Positions 1-7,477 of a DNA stretch of 45,528 bases are shown piece after piece. Position 1 is the first letter of the stretch. Every line of letters starts with the position of its first letter. The notes beneath the pieces are model-generated. The model worked only from the letters and a program-made list of their open reading frames with translations, did no database searches and was not told the origin of the DNA. The translations under genes and the position numbers were made by a program. Source of the DNA: Candidatus Fermentibacteraceae bacterium (GTDB lineage: Bacteria > Fermentibacterota > Fermentibacteria > Fermentibacterales > JCC-6); contig JAGGYZ010000299.1 in assembly GCA_021162285.1 (NCBI GenBank), positions 1 through 45,528 of the forward strand. Reading direction: 5' to 3'.

Positions 1-117
1 AAAGTTCAGGCCACTTGTTACCGTACCGTCTGAACCCCGGAGAGGATTTCTCATCATGGCGTAGTGGCCTCTGTAAAGCAGGCTTAAAGTATCCACCAGT
101 ATAAGCGTGCGTGCCAT
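1..117 (-). CDS. polA: DNA polymerase I, N-terminal fragment (runs off the window)
   Basis: The first 39 codons of a minus-strand gene begin with ATG at 117 and continue past the left edge. The translation starts MARTLILVDTLSLLYRGHYA and continues with an S-D-G-x-x-T-S-G-L-N-F stretch. This matches the start of the 5'-3' exonuclease domain of DNA polymerase I (usual form: L-x-L-V-D-G-x-x-x-x-Y-R-A-x-x-A, then N-S-x-G-x-x-T-G-A). A good ribosome binding site (GGAAGGA) lies about six bases upstream of the ATG. The protein would remove RNA primers and fill gaps in DNA repair and replication. Only the exonuclease start is visible, so a free-standing 5'-3' exonuclease cannot be excluded. The gene is divergent from the acyltransferase gene, with 92 bases between the starts. 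Confidence 0.8.
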   Translation of the reverse strand, partial: MARTLILVDTLSLLYRGHYAMMRNPLRGSDGTVTSGLNF

Positions 118-170
118 GTATGTTCCTTCCGTCAATGTGACTGCGGAATATAATCAGAAGCCAGTCTTTC

Positions 171-200
171 TTGACAGTTCACCTCAAAACCTCGTATTCT
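171..200 (+). promoter_or_regulatory. candidate sigma-70 promoter for the LpxL-like gene
   Basis: A perfect TTGACA at 171-176 is followed after 18 bases by TATTCT at 195-200 (4 of 6 matches to TATAAT). Transcription would start near 207, almost at the chosen ATG at 210, so the mRNA would be leaderless or nearly so. This fits the lack of a ribosome binding site before that ATG. The -10 match is weak, so this is a candidate only. Confidence 0.35.
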
Positions 201-209
201 CCACCAACT

Positions 210-1082
210 ATGAAAAAACTACCTTTCAAGACTCTTCGGCATGCCCTTACTGTTCCGGCTTTCAAGCTGGTGATACTTGTGTCTGCAGTCACACCGAGAT
301 GGTTGTCATACATAAATGCCCGTATTCTGGGGTGGTTGCTCTCCCGTCTTCCACTGCCCTCCAACAGGATAATTGAAAAACACATACACGGTGTTATGAA
401 GGACAACGGCATTGCAGCCAGTGCTGCCGGCATATACTCAAGTGTTCTGGCGAGCTTCTTTGACTTCTTCTATCTGTCTTACAGAAGTGATTCTGCTTTC
501 AGAAAACTGGTTGAAGTCCGCGGAGCGGAAAACATAGCCGAGGCAACGTCACAAGGCACCGGAGTTATTGCAGTGACTGCTCACTTCAGTGCCTGGGAAC
601 TTCTTCCAAGAGCTGTAAAACTGCTGGGGTTTGAAACCGCCGTTGTTGGAAGATCCCTTTCACAAAGGGATGCCTCTTGTGTTCTTGACAAACTGAGGCA
701 GAAACCGGGGATACAGACGGTGGACAGAGATGCAGGTGCCTCCCCCATCGTGCGTCTGCTTCGCAGCGGTCATGCGCTGGGAATACTTATCGACCAGAGC
801 ACCAGAGGAGTAGACAGTGAGCTTTGCGATTTTCTTGGCCGCCAGGCACCTACCCCAGTTTCACCGGCAATCCTTGCAAAGAGGTTAAAGGTTCCGGTGG
901 TTACGCTGCATATAACCCGAAGAAAAAATCACAGCTACATTCTTGAAATCGACAAACCACTTTTCTTTGACGAAAAAGATTCTGTTTCAGGTATACTGGA
1001 ACAGCTCAACAGCAGAATCAGCAACTGGATTCTGAGCGCTCCCGAACAATGGGTCTGGTTTCACGACAGATGGCGGAAGTAG
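210..1082 (+). CDS. LpxL/HtrB-family lysophospholipid acyltransferase
   Basis: This 290-residue protein belongs to the lipid A/lysophospholipid acyltransferase family, which moves acyl chains onto lipid A precursors or related lipids at the inner membrane. The catalytic H-x4-E motif is seen as HFSAWE at residues 125-130. A D-Q-S-T-R segment near 205-210 and the family's closing W-V-W-F-H-D-R-W are also present. The N-terminus is basic and hydrophobic, as expected for a membrane-associated enzyme. An upstream in-frame TTG at 171 would add 13 residues, but it sits on the -35 box of a candidate promoter, so I start at ATG 210. The stop lies three bases from the stop of the convergent glycerophosphotransferase gene. 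The acceptor lipid is unknown. No other lipid A gene is in the window, so a non-LPS acceptor remains possible. Confidence 0.85.
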   Translation: MKKLPFKTLRHALTVPAFKLVILVSAVTPRWLSYINARILGWLLSRLPLPSNRIIEKHIHGVMKDNGIAASAAGIYSSVLASFFDFFYLSYRSDSAFRKLVEVRGAENIAEATSQGTGVIAVTAHFSAWELLPRAVKLLGFETAVVGRSLSQRDASCVLDKLRQKPGIQTVDRDAGASPIVRLLRSGHALGILIDQSTRGVDSELCDFLGRQAPTPVSPAILAKRLKVPVVTLHITRRKNHSYILEIDKPLFFDEKDSVSGILEQLNSRISNWILSAPEQWVWFHDRWRK

Positions 1083-1085
1083 CAG

Positions 1086-2252
1086 TCAGGATCTGTTCCG
1101 TTTTTCCCCGGCATGTCGTACAGCGTCCTTTGCAAACACGCCTGCGTTGTGCAGCACCATTCTCAGTTTGCTGATGTTTTCAACTTTTTCATACAGTTTT
1201 ACGATCTCCGCCAGCTGTCTGTCACCGGCGTGGCCGTCAGGCATGTAGAATGAGTGTTCCAGCAGTTTTCTCCGAATATCGGCATAGCTGTCGGAAACGA
1301 GGTTGCGCTGTATAACCGGCAGGATATCTTCCTCTGTGTAAAGGACATCACCAGCCTGCCACGCGTAGGTGTTTGAAAGCTGATCGTCTGAAGGTCTGTA
1401 GTGTTCAGGAGAAGGGTTTGCAAACACAATTGGTCTGCCTGTGTGAAGCCACTCGTAGCACACTGCAGATATATCGGAGATCATCAGATCAGCCTGGTTC
1501 ATGTACTCTGTTATGTTGGAATCTATTACAACTTTAACCTGGTCTTCAACTTTCAGATCTGCAATGCATCTGTCGATATTGTCGTAGATGTCCCTGTGGC
1601 TTTCATAGATACGAGAGTGGTACTTTATGATGAGGTTCCAGTGTGGTGAAACAGCCTTTATCAGTTTTGTTCCCCACAGCGGCAGTGAGCTCTCACCATA
1701 CTCTGAAAACTTCAGTCTTGAACCGGAACCCTGTGTTATCCATGTAGGAGCGTACAGGATCGTGGGTCTTCCGTTGCTGAAAAGCGGTTTTTTTGAAATA
1801 ATTCCGCTTACCAGTTTGTCAAACTTTGGATAACCCACAACTTTGAACCTCTCCGGATGCTTCAGTCTGTAGGCACCGGCTATTTTCTCCATGTGCCTTT
1901 TCCCTGGAAGAAGCAGAAGATCGTAAAGCAGAATTCTTTTGTGGTTCAGCAGGTAGTGTTTATCAGAAGCACCGTGAAACACCTGAATGGAATACCCCCA
2001 GAATATCAACTGAAATCCTGTGTATACAACCATCTTTGTGTCCAGCCGGTTCATCAGCTTCTTGGCTTCTGTTGAGTTTTTAACAAGGATCAGGTCATTT
2101 CCCAGTTCAGGATGTCTGTCTCTGAGATGGCTGTAGATATCAGGATTTTTTGTAAATATCACTCCCCCCAGGCTTTCGTAGATATGCTGAACATGGGCGA
2201 AGTGCTGAATATCCGTTCTAAGCCAGTAGGCAATTCTGTAGTTCCCCGGCAT
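1086..2252 (-). CDS. CDP-glycerol glycerophosphotransferase-family protein (third of three in operon)
   Basis: This 388-residue protein has the GT-B-like fold of the TagB/TagF/TarF family (Glyphos_transf), which moves a polyol phosphate from a CDP-polyol to a growing chain. Visible family marks are an H-G pair at 93-94, ILYAPTW at 165-171, a K-x-H at 210-212 and the nucleotide-site region LMISDISAVCYEW at 256-268. The usual S-D-T-S-S is altered here to S-D-I-S-A. There are no membrane segments, as expected for a peripheral cytoplasmic-face enzyme. A GGAGG ribosome binding site lies inside the end of the preceding gene, whose stop is one base upstream of this start. It is the last gene of a four-gene operon with an IPCT-like cytidylyltransferase. 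Whether it primes, elongates or decorates the polymer cannot be told from sequence. Confidence 0.85.
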   Translation of the reverse strand: MPGNYRIAYWLRTDIQHFAHVQHIYESLGGVIFTKNPDIYSHLRDRHPELGNDLILVKNSTEAKKLMNRLDTKMVVYTGFQLIFWGYSIQVFHGASDKHYLLNHKRILLYDLLLLPGKRHMEKIAGAYRLKHPERFKVVGYPKFDKLVSGIISKKPLFSNGRPTILYAPTWITQGSGSRLKFSEYGESSLPLWGTKLIKAVSPHWNLIIKYHSRIYESHRDIYDNIDRCIADLKVEDQVKVVIDSNITEYMNQADLMISDISAVCYEWLHTGRPIVFANPSPEHYRPSDDQLSNTYAWQAGDVLYTEEDILPVIQRNLVSDSYADIRRKLLEHSFYMPDGHAGDRQLAEIVKLYEKVENISKLRMVLHNAGVFAKDAVRHAGEKRNRS

Positions 2253-2253
2253 G

Positions 2254-3345
2254 CTATTTATCCTCCAGCAGAACAGAATCTATGCAGTGTTTTACCCTTT
2301 CGGAAGCCTTTCCATCGAGCCCTGCAAAAAAATAGTTCCTGTATTCCTCCAGCTTCTGCTTCATCCCCGGCGAAGGAAACAGTGCCGATTCTACTGCGGA
2401 TTGCAGCTGATCCGGGCTTGAGATGTGCGGGAAAGCACCTTTGAGCCACTCTTCAGGGTCTATTGAAAGAACCGGCATGCCGTCTGAATGCCTGGGGTTA
2501 CCCTGGGGCAGCTGGTAGATGATACCGTGCTTTCCCAGTGCAAGAAATTCGTTTACAACACTGGAAGTGTCACTTATAAGTGTATCTGCAAGAAACAGGT
2601 AGGGATAGACATCGTATTCATCAGCAGGAACAAGAAACATCTCTCTGTGCTTCCCGGCCAGTTCCTGATACAGTCGGTGCTGGGAATGGGGAGCATACTT
2701 TCCCCCCCAGGAATAGGGATGAAGCTTTACTACCAGGTTGTACTCCGGCAGCAGTTTCAGAATGCTGTCTCCTATGTGATCAATACAGCTGGGTTTGTAC
2801 GACGGAGCGAACAGTACAGTTTTTTTACGCGGATCCAGTCCCAGCCTGCTTATCAGTGATGGATTGTCGAAGTGACCCGGTTGAAAAAACGGATCGAGTT
2901 TCGGCAGACCTGTAACATGAAAATCAGCTGAGTTTTCATATCCCAGGCTCTTCACATAATCGTACCAGTACTGCCCCTCCAGAAAGACATGATACCTTGC
3001 GTTTTTCTGCCTGACAATGTTCCTGATGCGAAGTGTCTTTATTCCCACTCCGTGGTCAAGGTGAAACTTTGGAACATCTCCGTATTTTTCAGGCTTTTTC
3101 AATGCATCTCCGCAGACGACTCCGTCAAACCCGGCGGTTCTGTCTGTTACCTGAAACCCTCTGGAACGGAGTTCGTCCTGAATTTTTTCTCTGTTTGAGA
3201 CCATGAATATCCCGAGATACCGGTGCTGGTCTTTCCCCGATCTGATCCACAGATCGTACCGGGGATCCTGCTTCAGAACTCTGTAAAGGGGATAAAGTGA
3301 ATTGAAATAGTACTGCTTCTTCAGATCAAAAAGAATCTTTTTCAC
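2254..3345 (-). CDS. CDP-glycerol glycerophosphotransferase-family protein (second of three in operon)
   Basis: This 363-residue member of the Glyphos_transf family carries H-G at 98-99, a VLFAPSY motif near 177-183, K-L-H-P at 207-210 and the well-kept S-D-T-S-S at 258-262 followed by the helix V-V-N-E-F. These are the residues that in TagF bind the CDP-glycerol phosphates and act in catalysis. The protein lacks the long N-terminal region of polymerising TagF and is closer in size to TagB-like primases or single-transfer enzymes. It overlaps the upstream gene by four bases (ATGA), so the two are translationally coupled. The donor is inferred to be the CDP-polyol made by the cytidylyltransferase at the head of the operon. 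Confidence 0.87.
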   Translation of the reverse strand: MKKILFDLKKQYYFNSLYPLYRVLKQDPRYDLWIRSGKDQHRYLGIFMVSNREKIQDELRSRGFQVTDRTAGFDGVVCGDALKKPEKYGDVPKFHLDHGVGIKTLRIRNIVRQKNARYHVFLEGQYWYDYVKSLGYENSADFHVTGLPKLDPFFQPGHFDNPSLISRLGLDPRKKTVLFAPSYKPSCIDHIGDSILKLLPEYNLVVKLHPYSWGGKYAPHSQHRLYQELAGKHREMFLVPADEYDVYPYLFLADTLISDTSSVVNEFLALGKHGIIYQLPQGNPRHSDGMPVLSIDPEEWLKGAFPHISSPDQLQSAVESALFPSPGMKQKLEEYRNYFFAGLDGKASERVKHCIDSVLLEDK

Positions 3346-4403
3346 TGTTTCAGCTCACCGGCCACACCGTTGATAAATTCCACCGCACGGTCTACAGACT
3401 TTCCGTCGTTGAAGTAAAAACAGTTGTGAAGCATTTCCAGATAGTTTGAACTGTCTGCCGACAGGTTTCTGTTTACAACATCCAGAACTCTGTCTGAATC
3501 GTTATAAAAGTCAGCGATCTTCATTACATTCATGGTGTCCGGCATAGTGTGCAGACCGCTGAAATCGGTATCTGCTATGACAATTGGCTTTCCGGTAATG
3601 AGATATTCGTACAGCACTGAGGAAGTATCTGAAATCAAGATATCTGAAACTGCGAAATCATGCATTGTATCACTGGTTGCAATTCTGTTGGAATTGGAAA
3701 AGTAAACCCGCTTTATCCCGTTGAGTTTTACCCACAGTTTGAGTTCTGGCACCCGGTGGGAATCGAAATGATGCGGTCTGATAATAAGATTGTGTTCAGC
3801 GGTTATCTCTTTCATAAACGGCTTTGCATACTTTCCGAGTGTTCCGTTACCCCATTTCCATGTAGGTGCGTACAGAACAGTTTTTCTTGCTTTGTCTTCT
3901 TCCGGAACACCCATTCGGTCCATGATCGCGTCTCTGTCCAGTTTACCGTTGACATAGTCATCAAACCTGAGATTACCTATCTTCACAAGGCTGTTTTCCG
4001 GAAAACTAAGATCGCTGTCTTTGAACTTTTCCATGTGCTTGGGTCCGGAAACAAAAACATACTGGTAGTTAAGAAGAGTATGTGCCTTTCCGCCGTACTT
4101 TTTGTCACCTGTACCGTGACCGATGAAGATGCTTCTTGATTTTTCCCTGTCATTCCGTACTCTTGCATTTGACTGGGAGAGGATAATCCCGGTTAAGTCG
4201 GAGACATACCTCAGTTTTCTTCTCTTTACAACCGGTGTTCCCAGGAATGCACCGCTGCCGGCAGCAACGCTGCCTCTGAGAAATCTCTTGAACTTGAGAA
4301 GTGTTTTGTACTTCCTTACGATGAACTCCCCGCCAATACGGTTGTACAGCGGCCACGCATAGGACAACTGATAGATCTGATTTGCGAAATAGTAAGTGTT
4401 CAC
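3342..4403 (-). CDS. CDP-glycerol glycerophosphotransferase-family protein (first of three in operon)
   Basis: This 353-residue Glyphos_transf protein contains a GHGTGDKKYG segment at 95-104, the catalytic H-G seen across the family. VLYAPTW lies at 176-182, R-P-H-H at 209-212 in place of the usual K-x-H, and ISDTSS at 257-262. The N-terminal third has a basic, Arg/Lys-rich stretch (residues 30-45 and 60-70) that could aid peripheral membrane binding, as proposed for TagF-type enzymes. Its start overlaps the end of the cytidylyltransferase gene by four bases and its end overlaps the next transferase by four bases. It is divergent enough from its two neighbours that a recent tandem duplication looks unlikely. 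The three probably do separate steps. Confidence 0.85.
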   Translation of the reverse strand: MNTYYFANQIYQLSYAWPLYNRIGGEFIVRKYKTLLKFKRFLRGSVAAGSGAFLGTPVVKRRKLRYVSDLTGIILSQSNARVRNDREKSRSIFIGHGTGDKKYGGKAHTLLNYQYVFVSGPKHMEKFKDSDLSFPENSLVKIGNLRFDDYVNGKLDRDAIMDRMGVPEEDKARKTVLYAPTWKWGNGTLGKYAKPFMKEITAEHNLIIRPHHFDSHRVPELKLWVKLNGIKRVYFSNSNRIATSDTMHDFAVSDILISDTSSVLYEYLITGKPIVIADTDFSGLHTMPDTMNVMKIADFYNDSDRVLDVVNRNLSADSSNYLEMLHNCFYFNDGKSVDRAVEFINGVAGELKQ

Positions 4404-5158
4404 CGGATACCGCCGCCTCTCATGTGGGCGGTAATTCTGTCTATAAGATCGTTAAACCCGAACATCTCAGGTGTATCCAGATCGATCCACTGCAGGCCAC
4501 CTATATCAATACCGGTCATGTTTCCCAGCCCGGCATACACGTTACAGGCATCCGAGAGGGAATCTCTTCCATCCTGTATGGATTGCCTCAGAACACTGAA
4601 AAAACTGTGGCTGAGTTTAAACATCCCGCAGTCTATTGCCTGGTAGTCGGTGAACTTTTTGTCCAGACCTGTTATCCTGTATCTCTCGCTATCAGTTCTC
4701 ATACACTTCACCTTCATCCCGTCATCGATATCCGGGATCCCACTGAGCTTAAAGTCGATGGCAAGAACGGCCTGGTTGTGTTCCAGAGGTGTGTTCGCCG
4801 TTATTCTCAGCATCTCAGGCTCGAAGATGTGATCGCTCATCAAAAGAATGAACTCTTCGTCCGGCTCAACAGCCTGTTCAGCAGTCAGAACCGAAACACC
4901 ATTGGAAAGATTCCACTGCGGATTGCGGCAGAACTGAATACACAGCGATTCCGGTACTGAAGAGGTCAGGTAATCTTCCAGAGTCTGCGCCTCGTAACCT
5001 GTAACCACAACCACATCCGTTATTCCGGACTGTTGTATGGAGTTAAGAATGATATCAATTATTCTGTTTCCCCCGATTTTCAGAAGCGTCTTTGGAATAC
5101 CATTGTGCCGTGACTCAAGCCGGGAGCCGGATCCTGCCGCTATAATGACTGCCTTCAT
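4400..5158 (-). CDS. sugar/inositol-phosphate nucleotidyltransferase, IPCT-like
   Basis: This 252-residue nucleotidyltransferase starts MKAVIIAAGSGSRL, the NTP-binding loop, with the sugar-nucleotidyltransferase lysine at Pro22-Lys23. LLMSDHIFE at 105-113 replaces the more common G-D-x. A D-C-G-M-F at 176-180 and a closing WIDLDTP at 224-230 follow. By memory of the family, the S/G-D-H loop, D-x-G-x-F and W-x-D-x-D-T pattern resembles inositol-1-phosphate cytidylyltransferase, the N-terminal half of the archaeal IPCT-DIPPS enzyme. CDP-inositol or another CDP-polyol is therefore a reasonable product. LicC-type phosphocholine or other sugar-1-phosphate nucleotidyltransferases are the alternatives. 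It heads an operon of three CDP-polyol transferases, which supports a CDP-linked product. The start is supported by GGGAG six bases before the ATG. Confidence 0.75.
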   Translation of the reverse strand: MKAVIIAAGSGSRLESRHNGIPKTLLKIGGNRIIDIILNSIQQSGITDVVVVTGYEAQTLEDYLTSSVPESLCIQFCRNPQWNLSNGVSVLTAEQAVEPDEEFILLMSDHIFEPEMLRITANTPLEHNQAVLAIDFKLSGIPDIDDGMKVKCMRTDSERYRITGLDKKFTDYQAIDCGMFKLSHSFFSVLRQSIQDGRDSLSDACNVYAGLGNMTGIDIGGLQWIDLDTPEMFGFNDLIDRITAHMRGGGIR

Positions 5159-5227
5159 CAGACGCTCCCGTGTATCTTGTTGTATATAATAATGTTACGA
5201 AACATAGTGACATGATACTCAATGCGA

Positions 5228-5256
5228 ATTATAACTATCAGTCTGTGTTTTTGCAA
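5228..5256 (-). promoter_or_regulatory. sigma-70-type promoter of the cytidylyltransferase/glycerophosphotransferase operon
   Basis: Read on the minus strand, TTGCAA (5256-5251) and a perfect TATAAT (5233-5228) are separated by 17 bases. Transcription would begin near 5221, giving a leader of about 63 bases before the ATG at 5158. The surrounding 180-base divergent region is AT-rich. I could not find an equally good plus-strand promoter for the DUF6165 gene. Confidence 0.55.
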
Positions 5257-5338
5257 GAAAAGCAGCGTGTATGGCTCTGTGTTATATTTGTCTGCTGGAA
5301 AATACTTTATTATCACAGTTCGCTTTGGAGAAATGCAG

Positions 5339-5728
5339 ATGAAAATAGAGGTTTCCGTGGGAGAACTGGTGGACAAAGTTTCCATCCTGGAGATAAAACT
5401 CGAGAAAATACTGAATCCTGAAAAACTGGCCAATGTAAAAAGAGAATACAACCTTCTGCTTGAATGCATGAAACTGCTTGATCTGTCAAATCACTCGGAT
5501 ATTTTTCTGGAATTGAAGAAGATAAATCTCTGCATCTGGGAAACAGAAGACAGCATACGGAAACTTGAAGCAGAGAAGCGATTTGATGCTGAGTTTATAA
5601 CACATGCCAGGAATGTGTACTTCGACAACGACAGACGGGCTGCACTGAAAAAGCAGATCAACACCCGGTACAATTCCCGTGTTGTGGAAGAGAAGCAGTA
5701 CACGGATTACGGGCAGAAGCTCAAGTGA
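5339..5728 (+). CDS. DUF6165 family protein
   Basis: This 129-residue soluble, charged, largely helical protein resembles DUF6165, a small family of unknown function often found beside glycosyltransferases and surface-polysaccharide genes. Family-like marks are the start MKIEVSVGELVDKVSILEIK, a central L-W/C-x-x-E-D-x-I-R segment and a late V-Y-F-x-N-D-x-R-A. Three possible starts exist. The ATG at 5339 lies eight bases after GGAG and matches where the family begins, while the ATG at 5333 is too close to that site and the one at 5222 adds an unrelated 39-residue tail. Its end overlaps the GT9 gene by four bases (GTGA), so the two are probably made together and may act together. No catalytic function can be assigned. 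Confidence 0.75.
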   Translation: MKIEVSVGELVDKVSILEIKLEKILNPEKLANVKREYNLLLECMKLLDLSNHSDIFLELKKINLCIWETEDSIRKLEAEKRFDAEFITHARNVYFDNDRRAALKKQINTRYNSRVVEEKQYTDYGQKLK

Positions 5729-6777
5729 GCAGGCTCATTACTCAAGACAAACTGCTTAAGATAAACAAGATTCTGATCATTCAGTACAAACCGTTCGGGG
5801 ATGTTCTTCTTAACACAGGGTACCTGCCTGCACTCAGGGCGGCGTTTCCAGAAGCCACGATAGACTACCTGGTTCAGAAACCCTATACAACCATCCTTGA
5901 GAACAATGCCTGTGTTGACAACATTATCGTGATGAACAAGCTCAAAACCGGAACACTGGCATATGCAGCTGACAGACTCCATCTGATTTTAAGAATTCGC
6001 AGGGAGAACTACGATGTTGTAATAGACCAGGCCCGCGGCCCGGGTGCTGCGGAGATCACCCTGTTCAGCGGGGCCCAATACCGCATTGGCTGGCACAAAA
6101 CAAAGAAATGGAGCTGGTTCAAAGGGCACAACTGGGTTTACAACTACCGTGAGTTAAAAAACCACAACATCTATTCAGCCAGAGCAAAGTTCGGGCTGCT
6201 GCGTCCTCTTGGAATACAGGAAATTCCGCACAATACATACATCCATGTGCTTCCGGAGTCTGAAAACAAAGTACGAAACTGGCTGAAGCAAATGGGAATA
6301 CTGAACAAAAGTATTGCAGTGTTCTCTCCGGTAACACCTATCAGAAAAAGACAGTGGGATTTCAGGCGTTTTGCAGAAGTTGCAGACATGGTGACGGAAA
6401 AGTATGGATTCAATGTCGTTCTGCTCTGGGGACCTGGAGAAAAGAAAAAGGTTGAACACATGGCCTCCCTGATGAAGAACATGCCGCTGGTTGCACCTCC
6501 CACAACTTTCAACGAAGCAGCAGCAATGCTGAAACACGCCAGAATCTACTTTGGAAACAATGGAGGCATTCACCACCTTGCCGTTGCTGCAGGAACACCG
6601 ACTGTAACCGTATTCGGGCCTGGAACCAGTCCTCTGAAGTGGGCTGCGTGGCACATGCCGCAGCATACCTATCTTATCAACAGTGATCTTGATGAGTATA
6701 CAGACGGTAGCTTTGGTGTTACACCTGAAATGGTTTTCAGGGAATTCGAAAGACTTATGGAGCACGGACACATCTGA
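5725..6777 (+). CDS. family-9 glycosyltransferase (heptosyltransferase-like)
   Basis: This 350-residue GT-B enzyme is of the ADP-heptose:LPS heptosyltransferase family (GT9). The N-terminal Y-K-P-F-G-D-V-L-L at 21-29 carries the family's G-D pair, though the usual R-x-G-D is P-F-G-D here. The donor-site signature FGNNGGIHHLAVAAGTP lies at 276-292, followed by V-F-G-P. GT9 enzymes act on the cytoplasmic face of the inner membrane to extend the LPS core. The start is GTG and overlaps the DUF6165 stop by four bases. Together with the LpxL-like gene it is the main hint of an LPS-like outer leaflet. The actual sugar is unknown, since many GT9 proteins outside Proteobacteria are not proven heptosyltransferases. 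Confidence 0.85.
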   Translation: MSRLITQDKLLKINKILIIQYKPFGDVLLNTGYLPALRAAFPEATIDYLVQKPYTTILENNACVDNIIVMNKLKTGTLAYAADRLHLILRIRRENYDVVIDQARGPGAAEITLFSGAQYRIGWHKTKKWSWFKGHNWVYNYRELKNHNIYSARAKFGLLRPLGIQEIPHNTYIHVLPESENKVRNWLKQMGILNKSIAVFSPVTPIRKRQWDFRRFAEVADMVTEKYGFNVVLLWGPGEKKKVEHMASLMKNMPLVAPPTTFNEAAAMLKHARIYFGNNGGIHHLAVAAGTPTVTVFGPGTSPLKWAAWHMPQHTYLINSDLDEYTDGSFGVTPEMVFREFERLMEHGHI

Positions 6778-6823
6778 GATTTAACGCACTGACAAGGTCA
6801 CTGCACGCAAATGACGCTCTGCA

Positions 6824-7360
6824 CTACAGATCGATCAGGTGTGTAAGGTGCCAGTTCCCGGAGCTGTCCGGTTTGCAGACAAGGATGAATTCTCCTGTCT
6901 CTGTAAAACCCGTTTGCCCTGATGGATTGATTTTGTAGAATTGCAGCATATAACTTCTGGGATATGCAATTGATTCCCCTGATGGATCCTCGGGCCAGGT
7001 GTACTGATCCTCTCCTGTGAGAGTAAACTCACAGCAGTCGTATGCGGAGAAGTACCCCTCTGCAAATGTGAGTTCCAGGTTGTAGCCCCAGGTGCTGTCA
7101 ATTACTCCGTCTCCGTTGTAGTCATCCCAGTTCTCCTCCAGCAGATGGTGCAGAAATCCATTGTCCAGAGTAACTGCAAGAAGATCATTGTCCATAGTGT
7201 CGTAGGCGTACTCGTAGTTGTCGATGGCTTTCCAGCCTTCATTCACAGGGTCATGCGGAAGAACCGGAGGTGTTATCCCTGTAGTGTCATTACCGCAGGC
7301 GGTCAGTATCAGGAACACTGGTATCAGCATTGTTAATATCTCTGCTGACGCTCTCTTCAT
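6824..7360 (-). CDS. small lipoprotein with a calcium-loop-like motif
   Basis: This 178-residue predicted lipoprotein starts with a basic N-terminus and a hydrophobic stretch, then a clear lipobox, LTAC, with the lipidated cysteine near residue 22. The mature part holds a D-Y-N-G-D-G-V-I-D segment that fits the D-x-N-x-D-G-x-x-D calcium loop seen in dockerins and thrombospondin type-3 repeats. It also has a D-C-C-E pair of cysteines and many aromatic residues. I recognise no named family. The start is chosen at ATG 7360 because GGAGGAG sits directly upstream; a longer frame to 7390 would bury the signal peptide. It is followed by the convergent GT9 gene 46 bases away, and I see no clear terminator between them. 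It should be anchored in the outer or inner membrane. Confidence 0.75.
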   Translation of the reverse strand: MKRASAEILTMLIPVFLILTACGNDTTGITPPVLPHDPVNEGWKAIDNYEYAYDTMDNDLLAVTLDNGFLHHLLEENWDDYNGDGVIDSTWGYNLELTFAEGYFSAYDCCEFTLTGEDQYTWPEDPSGESIAYPRSYMLQFYKINPSGQTGFTETGEFILVCKPDSSGNWHLTHLIDL

Positions 7361-7477
7361 CTCTCCTCCAGCCGGGCTGTTTGAATCCACTGTTATTCTT
7401 CTGTGTGGCGGACCTGGATAACAATTGAGGTAATAGCAGCAACAACGATCGTTTGTTCCAGCTCATATTACAAATAT

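Noticed and set aside
1086..4403. The three transferases as a recent tandem duplication.
   Set aside because: Their sequences differ widely outside the shared motifs and lengths vary, so they look like old paralogues.
7444..7453. Palindrome AACGATCGTT in the gap after the long array.
   Set aside because: Ten-base palindromes arise by chance, the loop is too small for a terminator, and no promoter or repressor gene adjoins it.
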